Source: Labedaea rhizosphaerae
Lineage (GTDB): Bacteria > Actinomycetota > Actinomycetes > Mycobacteriales > Pseudonocardiaceae
DNA: 64,000 nucleotides
Assembly: GCF_004362825.1 (NCBI RefSeq)
Contig: NZ_SNXZ01000003.1
Location: 348,784-412,783 of the forward strand
Reading direction: 5' to 3'
A program made the translations under genes and the position numbers. Each line of letters opens with the position of its first letter. Position 1 is the stretch's first letter. Of this stretch, positions 44,279-52,500 are shown in pieces. Under the pieces are notes generated by a model. It was given only the letters and a program-made list of their open reading frames with translations, had not been told where the DNA came from and did not search any database.

Positions 44279-44719
44279 TCAGGGAGTACCGGCGGCGACG
44301 TCGATCAGCGAGAACGACGCGTAGTGGTCGTCGGTGTAGAAGTACTCGCCGCCGCTGCCGGAGATGATCCGGCGGGCTCCCCGGTCGGGTGAGCCAGGCG
44401 TCTCGACCGTGAACTCGTGGTAGTAGCCGGAGGCGCAGTCGGGCAGCAGCCCTTCGCGGTTGCCGAAGACGGTGCCGTCCTCGGGGTACGGGTAGGGCCC
44501 GTCCGACTGGATCAGGTCGTAGGTGTCCGTCGCCTCCGGCGGCAGGCTGGACAGCGCCACCACGGGGAAGCCCGAGGTGTCACCACAGCTGGCCCCGACG
44601 GCGGCGGGCCGCGCGCCCGGGTCCGCGCCCGCGGACGTGGCGGTGATCCCCACCAGTCCGACGAGCGCGACGACCAGGGCGAGCAGCGCCTTCACAGCAC
44701 GTGATGTGAGGTTGCTCAT
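44279..44719 (-). CDS. Secreted guanyl-specific ribonuclease, RNase Sa/barnase type
   Basis: 146 residues: a signal peptide (about 1-32, SRAVKALLALVVALVGLVGITATSAGA) and a mature enzyme close to RNase Sa in length. The catalytic set is visible: Glu102 in YYHEFTV, Arg116/117 in RGARRIISG and His132 in DDHYASF. Cys45 and Cys95 are positioned for the family disulfide. No barstar-like inhibitor gene is in the window. Its ribosome site is separated from the ATG by a hairpin (see the site at 44720-44752). Confidence 0.92.
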   Translation of the reverse strand: MSNLTSRAVKALLALVVALVGLVGITATSAGADPGARPAAVGASCGDTSGFPVVALSSLPPEATDTYDLIQSDGPYPYPEDGTVFGNREGLLPDCASGYYHEFTVETPGSPDRGARRIISGSGGEYFYTDDHYASFSLIDVAAGTP

Positions 44720-44752
44720 TCACCCAACGTAACTCCGTTGGGTGACCTCCTG
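44720..44752 (-). promoter_or_regulatory. Hairpin separating ribosome site and start codon of the RNase gene
   Basis: On the minus strand AGGAGG is followed at once by TCACCCAACG-GAGTTA-CGTTGGGTGA and then the ATG. The 10-bp stem starts next to the ribosome site and ends next to the start codon, so folding would bring them together. It also lies 30 bases after the coaD stop and could be its terminator. Confidence 0.55.
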
Positions 44753-44774
44753 GCTACCCGCCGGAGGGAGGGAG

Positions 44775-45257
44775 TTACCGGGACTCGGCGATCCGGCGCC
44801 TGAGCGCCTCGTCCACCACGGGCGGCAGCAGGTGCGCGACCGAGCCGCCGTGGGTGGCGACCTCCTTGACCAGCGAGCTGGACAGGAAGCTGTTGCCCGC
44901 CTTGGTCGGCATGAACAACGTCTCCACCCCGGAGAGCTCGTTGTTCATCTGCGCCATCTGCAGCTCGTAGTCGAAGTCGCTGACCGCGCGCAGGCCCTTC
45001 ACGATCACCTTGATGTCGTGCTTCTGGCAGTACTGGACGAGCAGCCCGTACCAGGAGTCGACCTTGACGTTCGGGAGGTGGCCGACCGACGTGCGCAGCA
45101 GGTCCATCCGTTCGTCCACGGCGAACAGACCACGCTTGCTCTTGTTGATCATGACCGCGACCACGACCTCGTCGAACACCCCGGCGGCGCGCTCGATGAT
45201 GTCGAGGTGCCCGTTGGTCGGCGGGTCGTACGACCCTGGACAGACCGCGCGCCTCAT
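44775..45257 (-). CDS. coaD: Phosphopantetheine adenylyltransferase
   Basis: 160 residues. It joins ATP and 4'-phosphopantetheine to dephospho-CoA, step four of coenzyme A synthesis. MRRAVCPGSYDPPTNGHLDII has the TxGH nucleotidyl-transfer motif (TNGH here), and FLSSSLVKEVATHGG carries the family ISSS-type loop. The ATG at 45257 is chosen over the upstream spurious extension. It sits next to rsmD as in mycobacteria (Rv2965c/Rv2966c). Confidence 0.97.
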   Translation of the reverse strand: MRRAVCPGSYDPPTNGHLDIIERAAGVFDEVVVAVMINKSKRGLFAVDERMDLLRTSVGHLPNVKVDSWYGLLVQYCQKHDIKVIVKGLRAVSDFDYELQMAQMNNELSGVETLFMPTKAGNSFLSSSLVKEVATHGGSVAHLLPPVVDEALRRRIAESR

Positions 45258-45312
45258 GAATCTTGACGCTATCAGCCAGGCAGCGGCCCGCCACAGGACT
45301 CGGTGGGCGCTG

Positions 45313-45873
45313 TCACTCCCCGGCCACGACATTCGCCCAGTGCACCTCGGTGTCGCCGTACCGGCGGCTGCGCAAGGGTTCGAAGCCGTCCGGCCAGTCC
45401 GGTGCCGTGCCCTTCGCGCGCTCGACGATCACCAGCGAGCCGTCGGCGACCCACCCGTGCTCGGCCAGTGAGGTGAGCACAGTGGTCAGCTCGGCCTGCT
45501 CGACGGCGTACGGCGGGTCGGCCAGGACGAGGTCGTACGCCTCGGCACAGCCGCGGGCCAGGACGGTGCCCACGGCACCGGGCACGGCTTCGGCGCCTGG
45601 CAGCCCGACCGAGCCGATGTTGCGGCGCAGCACGGCCAGCGCGTTGCGGTCGCGCTCCACCATGGACACCGCGGCCGCGCCGCGGGAGAGCGCCTCGAGC
45701 CCCAGCGCGCCCGAACCCGCGTAGAGGTCGAGCACCCGCGCCCCGTCGAGGTCGACGGCCGCCTCGATCGCGCTGAACAACGCCTCACGCACGCGTTCCG
45801 ACGTGGGCCGGGTGCCCCTGGGCGGCACCGTGAGCCTGCGCCCACCCGCCACCCCGGCCACGATCCTGGTCAC
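45313..45873 (-). CDS. rsmD: 16S rRNA (guanine966-N2)-methyltransferase RsmD
   Basis: 186 residues. SAM motif VLDLYAGSGALGLEALSRGA and the catalytic DPPY motif (LVLADPPYAV) are both clear, as is the N-terminal RRLTVPPRGTRPTSERVREALFS. GTG 45873 starts VTRIVAGVAGGRR. It lies 55 bases upstream of coaD in the same direction. The upstream gap contains a 22-bp tandem repeat. Confidence 0.95.
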   Translation of the reverse strand: MTRIVAGVAGGRRLTVPPRGTRPTSERVREALFSAIEAAVDLDGARVLDLYAGSGALGLEALSRGAAAVSMVERDRNALAVLRRNIGSVGLPGAEAVPGAVGTVLARGCAEAYDLVLADPPYAVEQAELTTVLTSLAEHGWVADGSLVIVERAKGTAPDWPDGFEPLRSRRYGDTEVHWANVVAGE

Positions 45874-45923
45874 CCGCCAATGCTGCCACCGCGCCCCACC
45901 CCACCCGCGCCCTCCCACCCAAG

Positions 45924-46050
45924 CGTGTCCCCCACTCCAAGCGGGCGTGTCCCCCGTTCCGGCCAGGTGTGTCCCCCGGTCCAGCCGGGCGTGTCCCCCG
46001 TTCCGGCCGGGTGTGTCCCCGGTTCAGGCCGGGTGTGTCCCCGGGTCAGG
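45924..46050. repeat. 22-bp tandem repeat, about six units
   Basis: Successive 22-base units start at 45924, 45946, 45968, 45990, 46012 and 46034 (the last partial). Each begins CGTGTCCCC or TGTGTCCCC and ends with a GGCCGGG-like tail. The period is not a multiple of three, and the array fills the gap between the SDR stop and the rsmD start. Confidence 0.9.
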
Positions 46051-46054
46051 CGAA

Positions 46055-46768
46055 TCAGCGGCCGGCGAGGGCTCCCCCGTTGACGTGCAGAACCTGCGCG
46101 GTCACGTGCCGGGCGCCGGGCGAGGCCAGGTGGGCGACCATCTCGGCGATGTCGTCGGGCACACCGGGCCGCCCGACCAGCGTCTGGCCGACCAGCCGCT
46201 CCCGGCGCTGCTCGGTGAGCGCGTCGCCGAAGAACTCCGTGTCCGCCACGAAACCCGGCGCGACGACGTTGGCCGTGCCGCCGAGCTTGCCCACGTCCTG
46301 GGCCAGGTCGAGATTCCACGGCACCAGGGCGCCCTTGGCGGCCCCGTAGTCGCCACCACCCCGGGTGCCCGCGATCGAACCGATCGTGATCACTCGCACG
46401 CCGTGGGCGAACCGCGGCGTCAGCGCCTCGGTCACCAGCACGGCGGTGAGCACGTTGGCCTCGAAGTTGGCGAGCCACTGCGCCTTGATCCCCGCCAGGT
46501 CGTCCCCGGCGCCGGCCCGGACGTTGCCGCCCGCGTTGTTGACGAGCACGTCCACCGTCTCGGGCAGGTCCGCGAGCGCTCCCCGCACCTGATCGGGCTC
46601 GGCCGCGTCGAAGGCCACCCACTGAACGCCCAGGTCGTCGGCGGTTTCCTTGAGCACCTCCGCGCGCCGTCCGGTGATGGTCACCGCGAAGCCGTCGCGC
46701 GCGAGCCGGCCCGCGACCGCCCGCCCGATTCCTGTGCCACCACCCGTCACCACAGCTGTCTGCGTCAT
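46055..46768 (-). CDS. Short-chain dehydrogenase/reductase
   Basis: 237 residues, classical SDR. The cofactor motif is TGGGTGIG near residue 8, NNAG is present as VLVNNAGGN, the catalytic Ser lies in ITIGSIAG and the YxxxK pair is YGAAK. The C-terminal GGALAG closes the fold. The ATG at 46768 has GGGGG upstream. It resembles 3-oxoacyl-ACP reductase-like SDRs but the substrate is open. It is divergent from the HelD-like gene. Confidence 0.9.
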   Translation of the reverse strand: MTQTAVVTGGGTGIGRAVAGRLARDGFAVTITGRRAEVLKETADDLGVQWVAFDAAEPDQVRGALADLPETVDVLVNNAGGNVRAGAGDDLAGIKAQWLANFEANVLTAVLVTEALTPRFAHGVRVITIGSIAGTRGGGDYGAAKGALVPWNLDLAQDVGKLGGTANVVAPGFVADTEFFGDALTEQRRERLVGQTLVGRPGVPDDIAEMVAHLASPGARHVTAQVLHVNGGALAGR

Positions 46769-46919
46769 GACCCCCACACTCCCAGGCCGGACAACCGGCT
46801 TTCGCGGTAGGTTGGACTACTGGCGGCGGCACGCCGAACTCACTGGTGCCGCACCCACGGGGGGCTTTGTACGCGTAACGTTCGAGGTTCCCCAGTTGTG
46901 TCTGAAGCGGGAGCCGTGC

Positions 46920-49061
46920 GTGACGCAGTACTCGGGCAGGGATGCCGAGATCGCCCTCGAGCAGAAGCATGTCGACGTCGTGTACGCGCGGGTCGAGCAG
47001 ATGCGTGCCGAGGCGGCCGCGATGCGCGACCGGGGTGACGAACTGGCCCACGGCGCTCGCAACGAGGCCGTCTTCGAGCAGGCGTCGATGCTGTTCGAAC
47101 GCGATGTGATGGTCCGCCACGCCAACCAGATCCTGCGGGTGCTCGACGCCGAGCACGAGGGCCTGGTGTTCGGCCGGCTGGACTCCGTCGACGGGGAGAC
47201 CATGCACGTCGGACGCCTCGGCGTGCGCGACGAGCACTTCGACAACCTGGTCACCGACTGGCGCGCCCCCGCGGCCGCGCCGTTCTACCAGGCCACCGCC
47301 GAGCAGCCCATGGACGTGGTGCGCCGTCGGGTGATCCGCTCGTCCGGCCAGTCCGTTGTGGACATCGACGACGACCTGCTGATGCCCGGTCAGGAGCCGC
47401 CGGGGATGACCGTGGTCGGCGACGGTGCGCTGATGGCCGCGCTGAACCGCTCCCGCGGCGACACGATGCGCGACATCGTCGCGACCATCCAGAAGGAGCA
47501 GGACGTCGCGATCCGCGCGCCGTGGCGCGGGGTCACCGAGATCACCGGCGGGCCCGGCACCGGCAAGACCGCCGTGGCCCTGCACCGCGTGGCGTACCTG
47601 CTGTACTCCGAGCGCAAGCGGATGGGCGGCGCCGGCGTGCTGGTCATCGGCCCGTCGACCGCGTTCACCAGCTACATCTCCCGCGTGCTCCCCTCGATGG
47701 GCGAGGACACCGTCGAGCTGCGGTCGCTGGCCGACGTGCCCGACGGCATCGAGGCGACGCTGCCCGACCTGGCCCGCGCGGCCGCGCTCAAGGGCTCGCT
47801 GCGGATGCGGCGGCTGCTCAAGCGGGCCATCCGCGCGGCGCCGATCGACGCGCCGAAGCAGCTGCGGATCACTTACCGCGGCGAGGTGCTCACGCTGGAC
47901 GCCCGCGAGCTGGCGGCGATCCGCCGTGCCGTCCACGCGACGGGGCGCCCGCCCAACCGGTCGCGTGTGGACGCCGCGCTGGCCGTGCTGGAAGCGTTGT
48001 GGCGCAAGGCCGACGGGTACGCCGTCGAGGGCGGCACCGCGCGCCCCGACCGCGACTCGATGATCACCGAGCTGGGCGACCGGATCGAGTTCCACCGCTG
48101 GCTGGTCACGTGGTGGCTGGTGCGCACGCCCGAGCAGGTGCTGCGGGACATGGGTGATCGCGCGGCGCTGACCGAGATCGTCGGCCGGACCATGCCCAAG
48201 GCCGACGTGGACGTGCTGGCCGATTCGTGGGCCCGTGACGGGTTCTCGGTCGCCGACGTCGCGTTGCTCGACGAGCTGCGGATCCTGCTGGGCGAGCCGC
48301 CCAAGCGGCGCAGGCGCCGGGCTGATGCCGTGGACGCCGTGATCGCCAACGCGGAGCTGCGCACCTGGGCCGAGCGGCAGGAGCGCCCCGCGCGCCACCG
48401 CCCGGACAACTACGACGAGTACTCGCACGTGGTGGTCGACGAGGCGCAGGACCTCTCGCCCATGCAGTGGCGCATGGTCGGCCGGCGTGGCCGCTACGCG
48501 AGCTGGACTGTGGTCGGCGACCCGGTGCAGAGCTCGTGGCCGGACCCGGCCGAGGCCGAGGCGGCCCGGCAGGCGGCGTTCGGTCCGAACGCGACTTACC
48601 GGCGGTTCACGTTGCGCACCAACTACCGCAACTCGTCGGAGATCTTCGCGCTGGCGGCCAAGGTCGTGCGGAACGTGGCGACGCCCGACCAGCTGCCCGA
48701 CGCCGTGCGGGAAAGCGGCATCGAGCCGTCTGTGCGAGTGGTGGCGGCGGAGTCGCTGCGGTCCACTGTGGTCGCGGCGACGGTCGAGATGCTGTCCGAG
48801 GTGGACGGCACGGTGGGCGTGATCGGGGCCACGGCGCGGACTCCCGAGTTGATCTCGTGGCTGGCCGAGGCCGACCACGACCGGCTGCGCGTCGTGGACG
48901 GCCTGACCGCGAAGGGCCTGGAATACGACGGCGTCGTGCTGGTGGAGCCGGACGAACTCGTCACCGAGTCGAGCACCGGGCCGCGCACCCTCTACGTCGC
49001 GCTGACCCGTGCCACCGCCCGGTTGACGGTGCTGACCACGAACCCGGCCTGGCCAGACTAA
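46920..49061 (+). CDS. HelD-like UvrD/Rep-family ATPase, RNA polymerase recycling factor
   Basis: 713 residues. The N-terminal helical arm (about 1-90, VYARVEQMRAEAAAMRDRGDELAHG) is the part that enters RNA polymerase in HelD proteins. ATPase motifs follow: Walker A GGPGTGKTAVALHR from Gly210, DEAQ from Asp507 and a C-terminal helicase motif RTLYVALTRAT. In actinomycetes such proteins displace stalled polymerase and can give rifamycin tolerance. GTG 46920 has GGGAG upstream. No helicase partner is adjacent. Confidence 0.88.
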   Translation: MTQYSGRDAEIALEQKHVDVVYARVEQMRAEAAAMRDRGDELAHGARNEAVFEQASMLFERDVMVRHANQILRVLDAEHEGLVFGRLDSVDGETMHVGRLGVRDEHFDNLVTDWRAPAAAPFYQATAEQPMDVVRRRVIRSSGQSVVDIDDDLLMPGQEPPGMTVVGDGALMAALNRSRGDTMRDIVATIQKEQDVAIRAPWRGVTEITGGPGTGKTAVALHRVAYLLYSERKRMGGAGVLVIGPSTAFTSYISRVLPSMGEDTVELRSLADVPDGIEATLPDLARAAALKGSLRMRRLLKRAIRAAPIDAPKQLRITYRGEVLTLDARELAAIRRAVHATGRPPNRSRVDAALAVLEALWRKADGYAVEGGTARPDRDSMITELGDRIEFHRWLVTWWLVRTPEQVLRDMGDRAALTEIVGRTMPKADVDVLADSWARDGFSVADVALLDELRILLGEPPKRRRRRADAVDAVIANAELRTWAERQERPARHRPDNYDEYSHVVVDEAQDLSPMQWRMVGRRGRYASWTVVGDPVQSSWPDPAEAEAARQAAFGPNATYRRFTLRTNYRNSSEIFALAAKVVRNVATPDQLPDAVRESGIEPSVRVVAAESLRSTVVAATVEMLSEVDGTVGVIGATARTPELISWLAEADHDRLRVVDGLTAKGLEYDGVVLVEPDELVTESSTGPRTLYVALTRATARLTVLTTNPAWPD

Positions 49062-49599
49062 ACAACGTCGCGGACGACTAATCGCCAGTCCCACCGTGGT
49101 TCGCGTCGGCAGCTTGCTGGGTCGCCGCCGGATGCCGCAGAGCTGGCGGCAGTGCTCCTGCACGCCGGGGCGACCGACGCATTCTTACCGACTGAGTCCA
49201 GTGTTCGGACAATGCGATTCCGGCCGCCGCCGTGCGCGTGCGCACCTGACTCGCCGCCCGCCCCGGACATATCGCCACGACTCCGCTCACCCTGGCGGTG
49301 TCGGCTGAGATCACCCCAAGAACGCAACGCCAGTTGAAGCCCGCTCCTTTCTTGCGGAGGCTGTGCGTTTAGCTCGCGGCCGCTAGCCCCCACTTCGGCA
49401 AGTCGAACAAGGCGATTAATCGACGCCGCAGCCATGATCGTGTCCGCTTTTAGTCAACTTCCAAGGTTCACCCGATGAGGTGACAAGAAGTGGACAAAAT
49501 CGCTGCAAAGAACCTGTAACCGTCGGTCGCGCCTTGCTGCCGGACAACCAATCCCCCATCCTGTTCTGTTGCGTGAATCGGCGAAGGGGATCTGCAGCC
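49062..49599 (+). other. Gene-free stretch upstream of the helicase-nuclease cassette
   Basis: 538 bases without a convincing gene. Short open frames on both strands have mixed codon use. The last 190 bases are AT-richer, with a perfect CGATTAATCG palindrome at 49413-49422 and TGGACA at 49491-49496 without a matching -10. The cassette's promoter is probably here but I cannot fix it. No tRNA or attachment-site repeat was seen. Confidence 0.6.
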
Positions 49600-52500
49600 A
49601 TGCTCAAATCCGGGGATCAGGAAGCCCTGCGCAAGTCCGTAAGCCTGATGGACTACCTGGCAGAAGTCACCGACTCGGCGGAACGGGACCCCGTCCGCGA
49701 TGTGCTATCCGATGAAGCAGGAGTACCTGAACAGGTTCTGTGGCTCGACGACCTGCCTGATGGCGTCCGGTATACCCCGACCGCCGGCGACGATGTCCTT
49801 CTGCGGGTGAGCCCACCGCGGACCGAGCCCGAACCCAAGCCGCCCGCACAGATCGCCGGCTGGATAGACCTCGGCGGGGTGCGCGGATTCCAGGGGCGTG
49901 AACCGCGGCTTGCCGAGCGCGGTCCGTCCGATGCCGAGGTCGATGAGCAGACCGCACCGCCGAACAGCGTGGTCCGGGCCTTCACCCTGTGGCTGTCCGC
50001 CTGGCGGACATGGGCTGACAAGCGACGACGCACCGAGGGCCGCCGACAACTGTACGAGCAGTTGGAGCGAGCCGCGAAGATCATGGAACAGCAGGACGAC
50101 GTCTACGAGTTCGTCCTGGGGTCTGGCCTCGTCTGCTGGGCGAGTCCGGATGGCGAACGGATCCGCCGGCACATCGTCACCGAGGCCGTTGCTCCGAAGC
50201 TCGATCGAAGGACTGCCGAGGTGACCGTCACCCTCGGCAGCGGCAAGCGGCGCATGGAAGACAAAGAGTTGTTCGGCGGACAAGACGCGTACTTGCCGGA
50301 ACGCGGTCGTACGGCCCGCGAGGCCATCGTTGAGAGCGACGTCGGGATCCTCGACCAGCAGTTCCTCGAACTCGTCAAAGAATGGCTCAGCGTCAGTCTT
50401 GACGTGCCGTTCGCCGTCGGTGATCGGCGAGCTCAGGAACTGCCGGATGAGCCGACGGTGTCGAGATCCCCTGCGTTGCTGCTCAGACCGCGGAGCCGGG
50501 TCCTGCTGGCCGAGGCGTACCGGCGGATCGCCGAAGCATTGCGTCAGCCCGACGCCCAGGTCCCGGTCGCACTCACCCAGCTGGTGATGGACACGGAACG
50601 AGAACAACGCACGCGTTGGTTGCAGGCGCAAGGCGCGTCGTCCGGTGACGTCCTCGGCGGTGACCCATTGTTCCCGCTGCCCACCAATGACGAACAGTTG
50701 CGCGTGATCGACCTGCTGCGCACGGAGACCGGCATCGTCGTGCAAGGACCGCCCGGCACCGGAAAGACCCACACCATCGCGAACCTGGTCTCGGCACTGC
50801 TGGCGCGCGGGCAGCGTGTGCTGGTCACGAGTCAGAAAGACCAGGCGTTGAGAGTCCTCCGCGAGAAGATCCCTCCGGAGTTGCGCCGGCTTTGCGTGCT
50901 GCTTGCCGGTGGGACCAAGGATGCGGCGAAGGAACTGGAACAGGGACTCGAGGCCCTGTCCGAGGCCCAAGCCTCGGCGGAGACAGCGCGGCTCCCAGAC
51001 AAGATCGCCGAACTTCGTGACGAACGGAAGTTCCTCCGTTCCCGAAGTGCCGAACTCAACAACCGGATCCGCGAGCTCCGCGACGTGGAGAACGTCGAGC
51101 ACGGTCCGATCGCGCCGGGATTCAGCACGGACCTCTACCGGGGGACGCTCACCGACATCGTCCGGGACGTGAAGGCCAACGCTGCCGCATACGATTGGAT
51201 GCCCGCCGTCGACCCGGCGCAGCCCGACACCCCTCCTTTCAGCGTCGCGGAATTCGCTGAGTTGATCCGGCTCTTGCGAGACGACAGCCCCGGCCGTCGC
51301 CAGCGGCCGAGCCAGCTGATTCCCAGTCGGCAGGATCTGCCCGGCGTACCTCAGCTGGCGAGCATCGTGCACGCCGAGCGGCAAGCTCGCGACACAGCAC
51401 ACGAGGACACCAGTGAACTGACCCAGCGGCTCGCCGCGATGGGCCAGGAGCGTCTCGACCAGCTGTCAGGCTTGCGAGATCAGCTCACCGCCACGGTCCA
51501 ATGGCTCGGGATCGGCACCGTTCCGAACGTTGGGTCGCAGCCCGAGTGGATCTTCCGCGCGGTGGCCGACCGGCTCGCCGACCGCAACGGCGGCGTCTGG
51601 GGCCAGTTGTTGGGCGTCGCCGCGGACGCAGGCAGGCTCCAGCAGCAGTTGCAGGCCCAAGGAGTGCGGTTCGCGGTCGACCTCCCACCCCTCGACCAGA
51701 TGGGGATCGGCACGGCTCGCCGACTGCTCAACACTGGCCGGAAATTGCGTGAGCACCTGCTTCAGGGCAAGAAGCTGCGCAAGGTGCTGCCTAAGTCCGC
51801 CGCACAGAAGGATGCCGCCGAGTTCCTCGAAGTCGTCCGGGTCGACGGTGAGCCACCGACCGAGGTCGCCAAGCTCGAGGCGGCCCTCGAACGCCTCGAG
51901 GCCGAAGTCGCCGCAGCGCAGCTGGTCGGCAAGTGGGCCGACGCACGGGTCGACATCCCGACGGTCCGTCTGGCCCAGACCTTGTCCGACCTCGACGACA
52001 ACGGGAGACGGCTCGCGGCGATCGATCAACTGGGAACGATCAAGGCTGACGTCGTTGCGCTGCTCGCGAGCTGCGGTCTGATGATCGATCTTTCATCGCT
52101 GGCCAGCCTGCAAGGACTGCTCGACGCCGTCCCTCCCGCACTCAAGTACGTTGCCTTGGAACAGGCTCGCAACCAGGTCGAACTGCTACGGGACAAGGTA
52201 GGCGGGTGGGCGGGCGACGCCAGTGCCTGCCCAGAGCTCGCCATCCTGGTCACGGCCATCGCCGACCGGGATCTCGACAACTACGGTCGCGGTCTCGAGG
52301 CCCTTGACGCCGCCGGCCGCGAACGCGCGAACGAGAACAGACGAGCACAGCTCATTCGTGTCCTGCGCAGCGTGCACCCCAGGCTGGCCGACCTCATGGC
52401 GGAATCGGCCCACGACCCCGTATGGGATCACCGGACCGAGGATGTTCCTGCGGCATGGGCTTGGTCAAAGGCCCATCAGTTCGTCCAGCGATCACGCAAC

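Noticed and set aside
45924-46050. Tandem units considered as a CRISPR or coding repeat.
   Set aside because: Units are contiguous without spacers and the 22-base period breaks reading frames on both strands.
46769-46919. Rifamycin-associated element upstream of the HelD-like gene.
   Set aside because: The GGGGGG...CCCC symmetry is too imperfect to call without comparison to the true consensus.
45870-49163. A 1097-codon minus-strand frame through the HelD region and tandem repeat.
   Set aside because: It crosses helD antisense and the non-coding repeat, and shows no recognisable domain.
49062-49599. Possible tRNA gene, attachment site or small gene upstream of the helicase cassette.
   Set aside because: No cloverleaf or T-loop sequence and no flanking direct repeat around 49.6-55.0 kb was seen; short frames have poor codon use.
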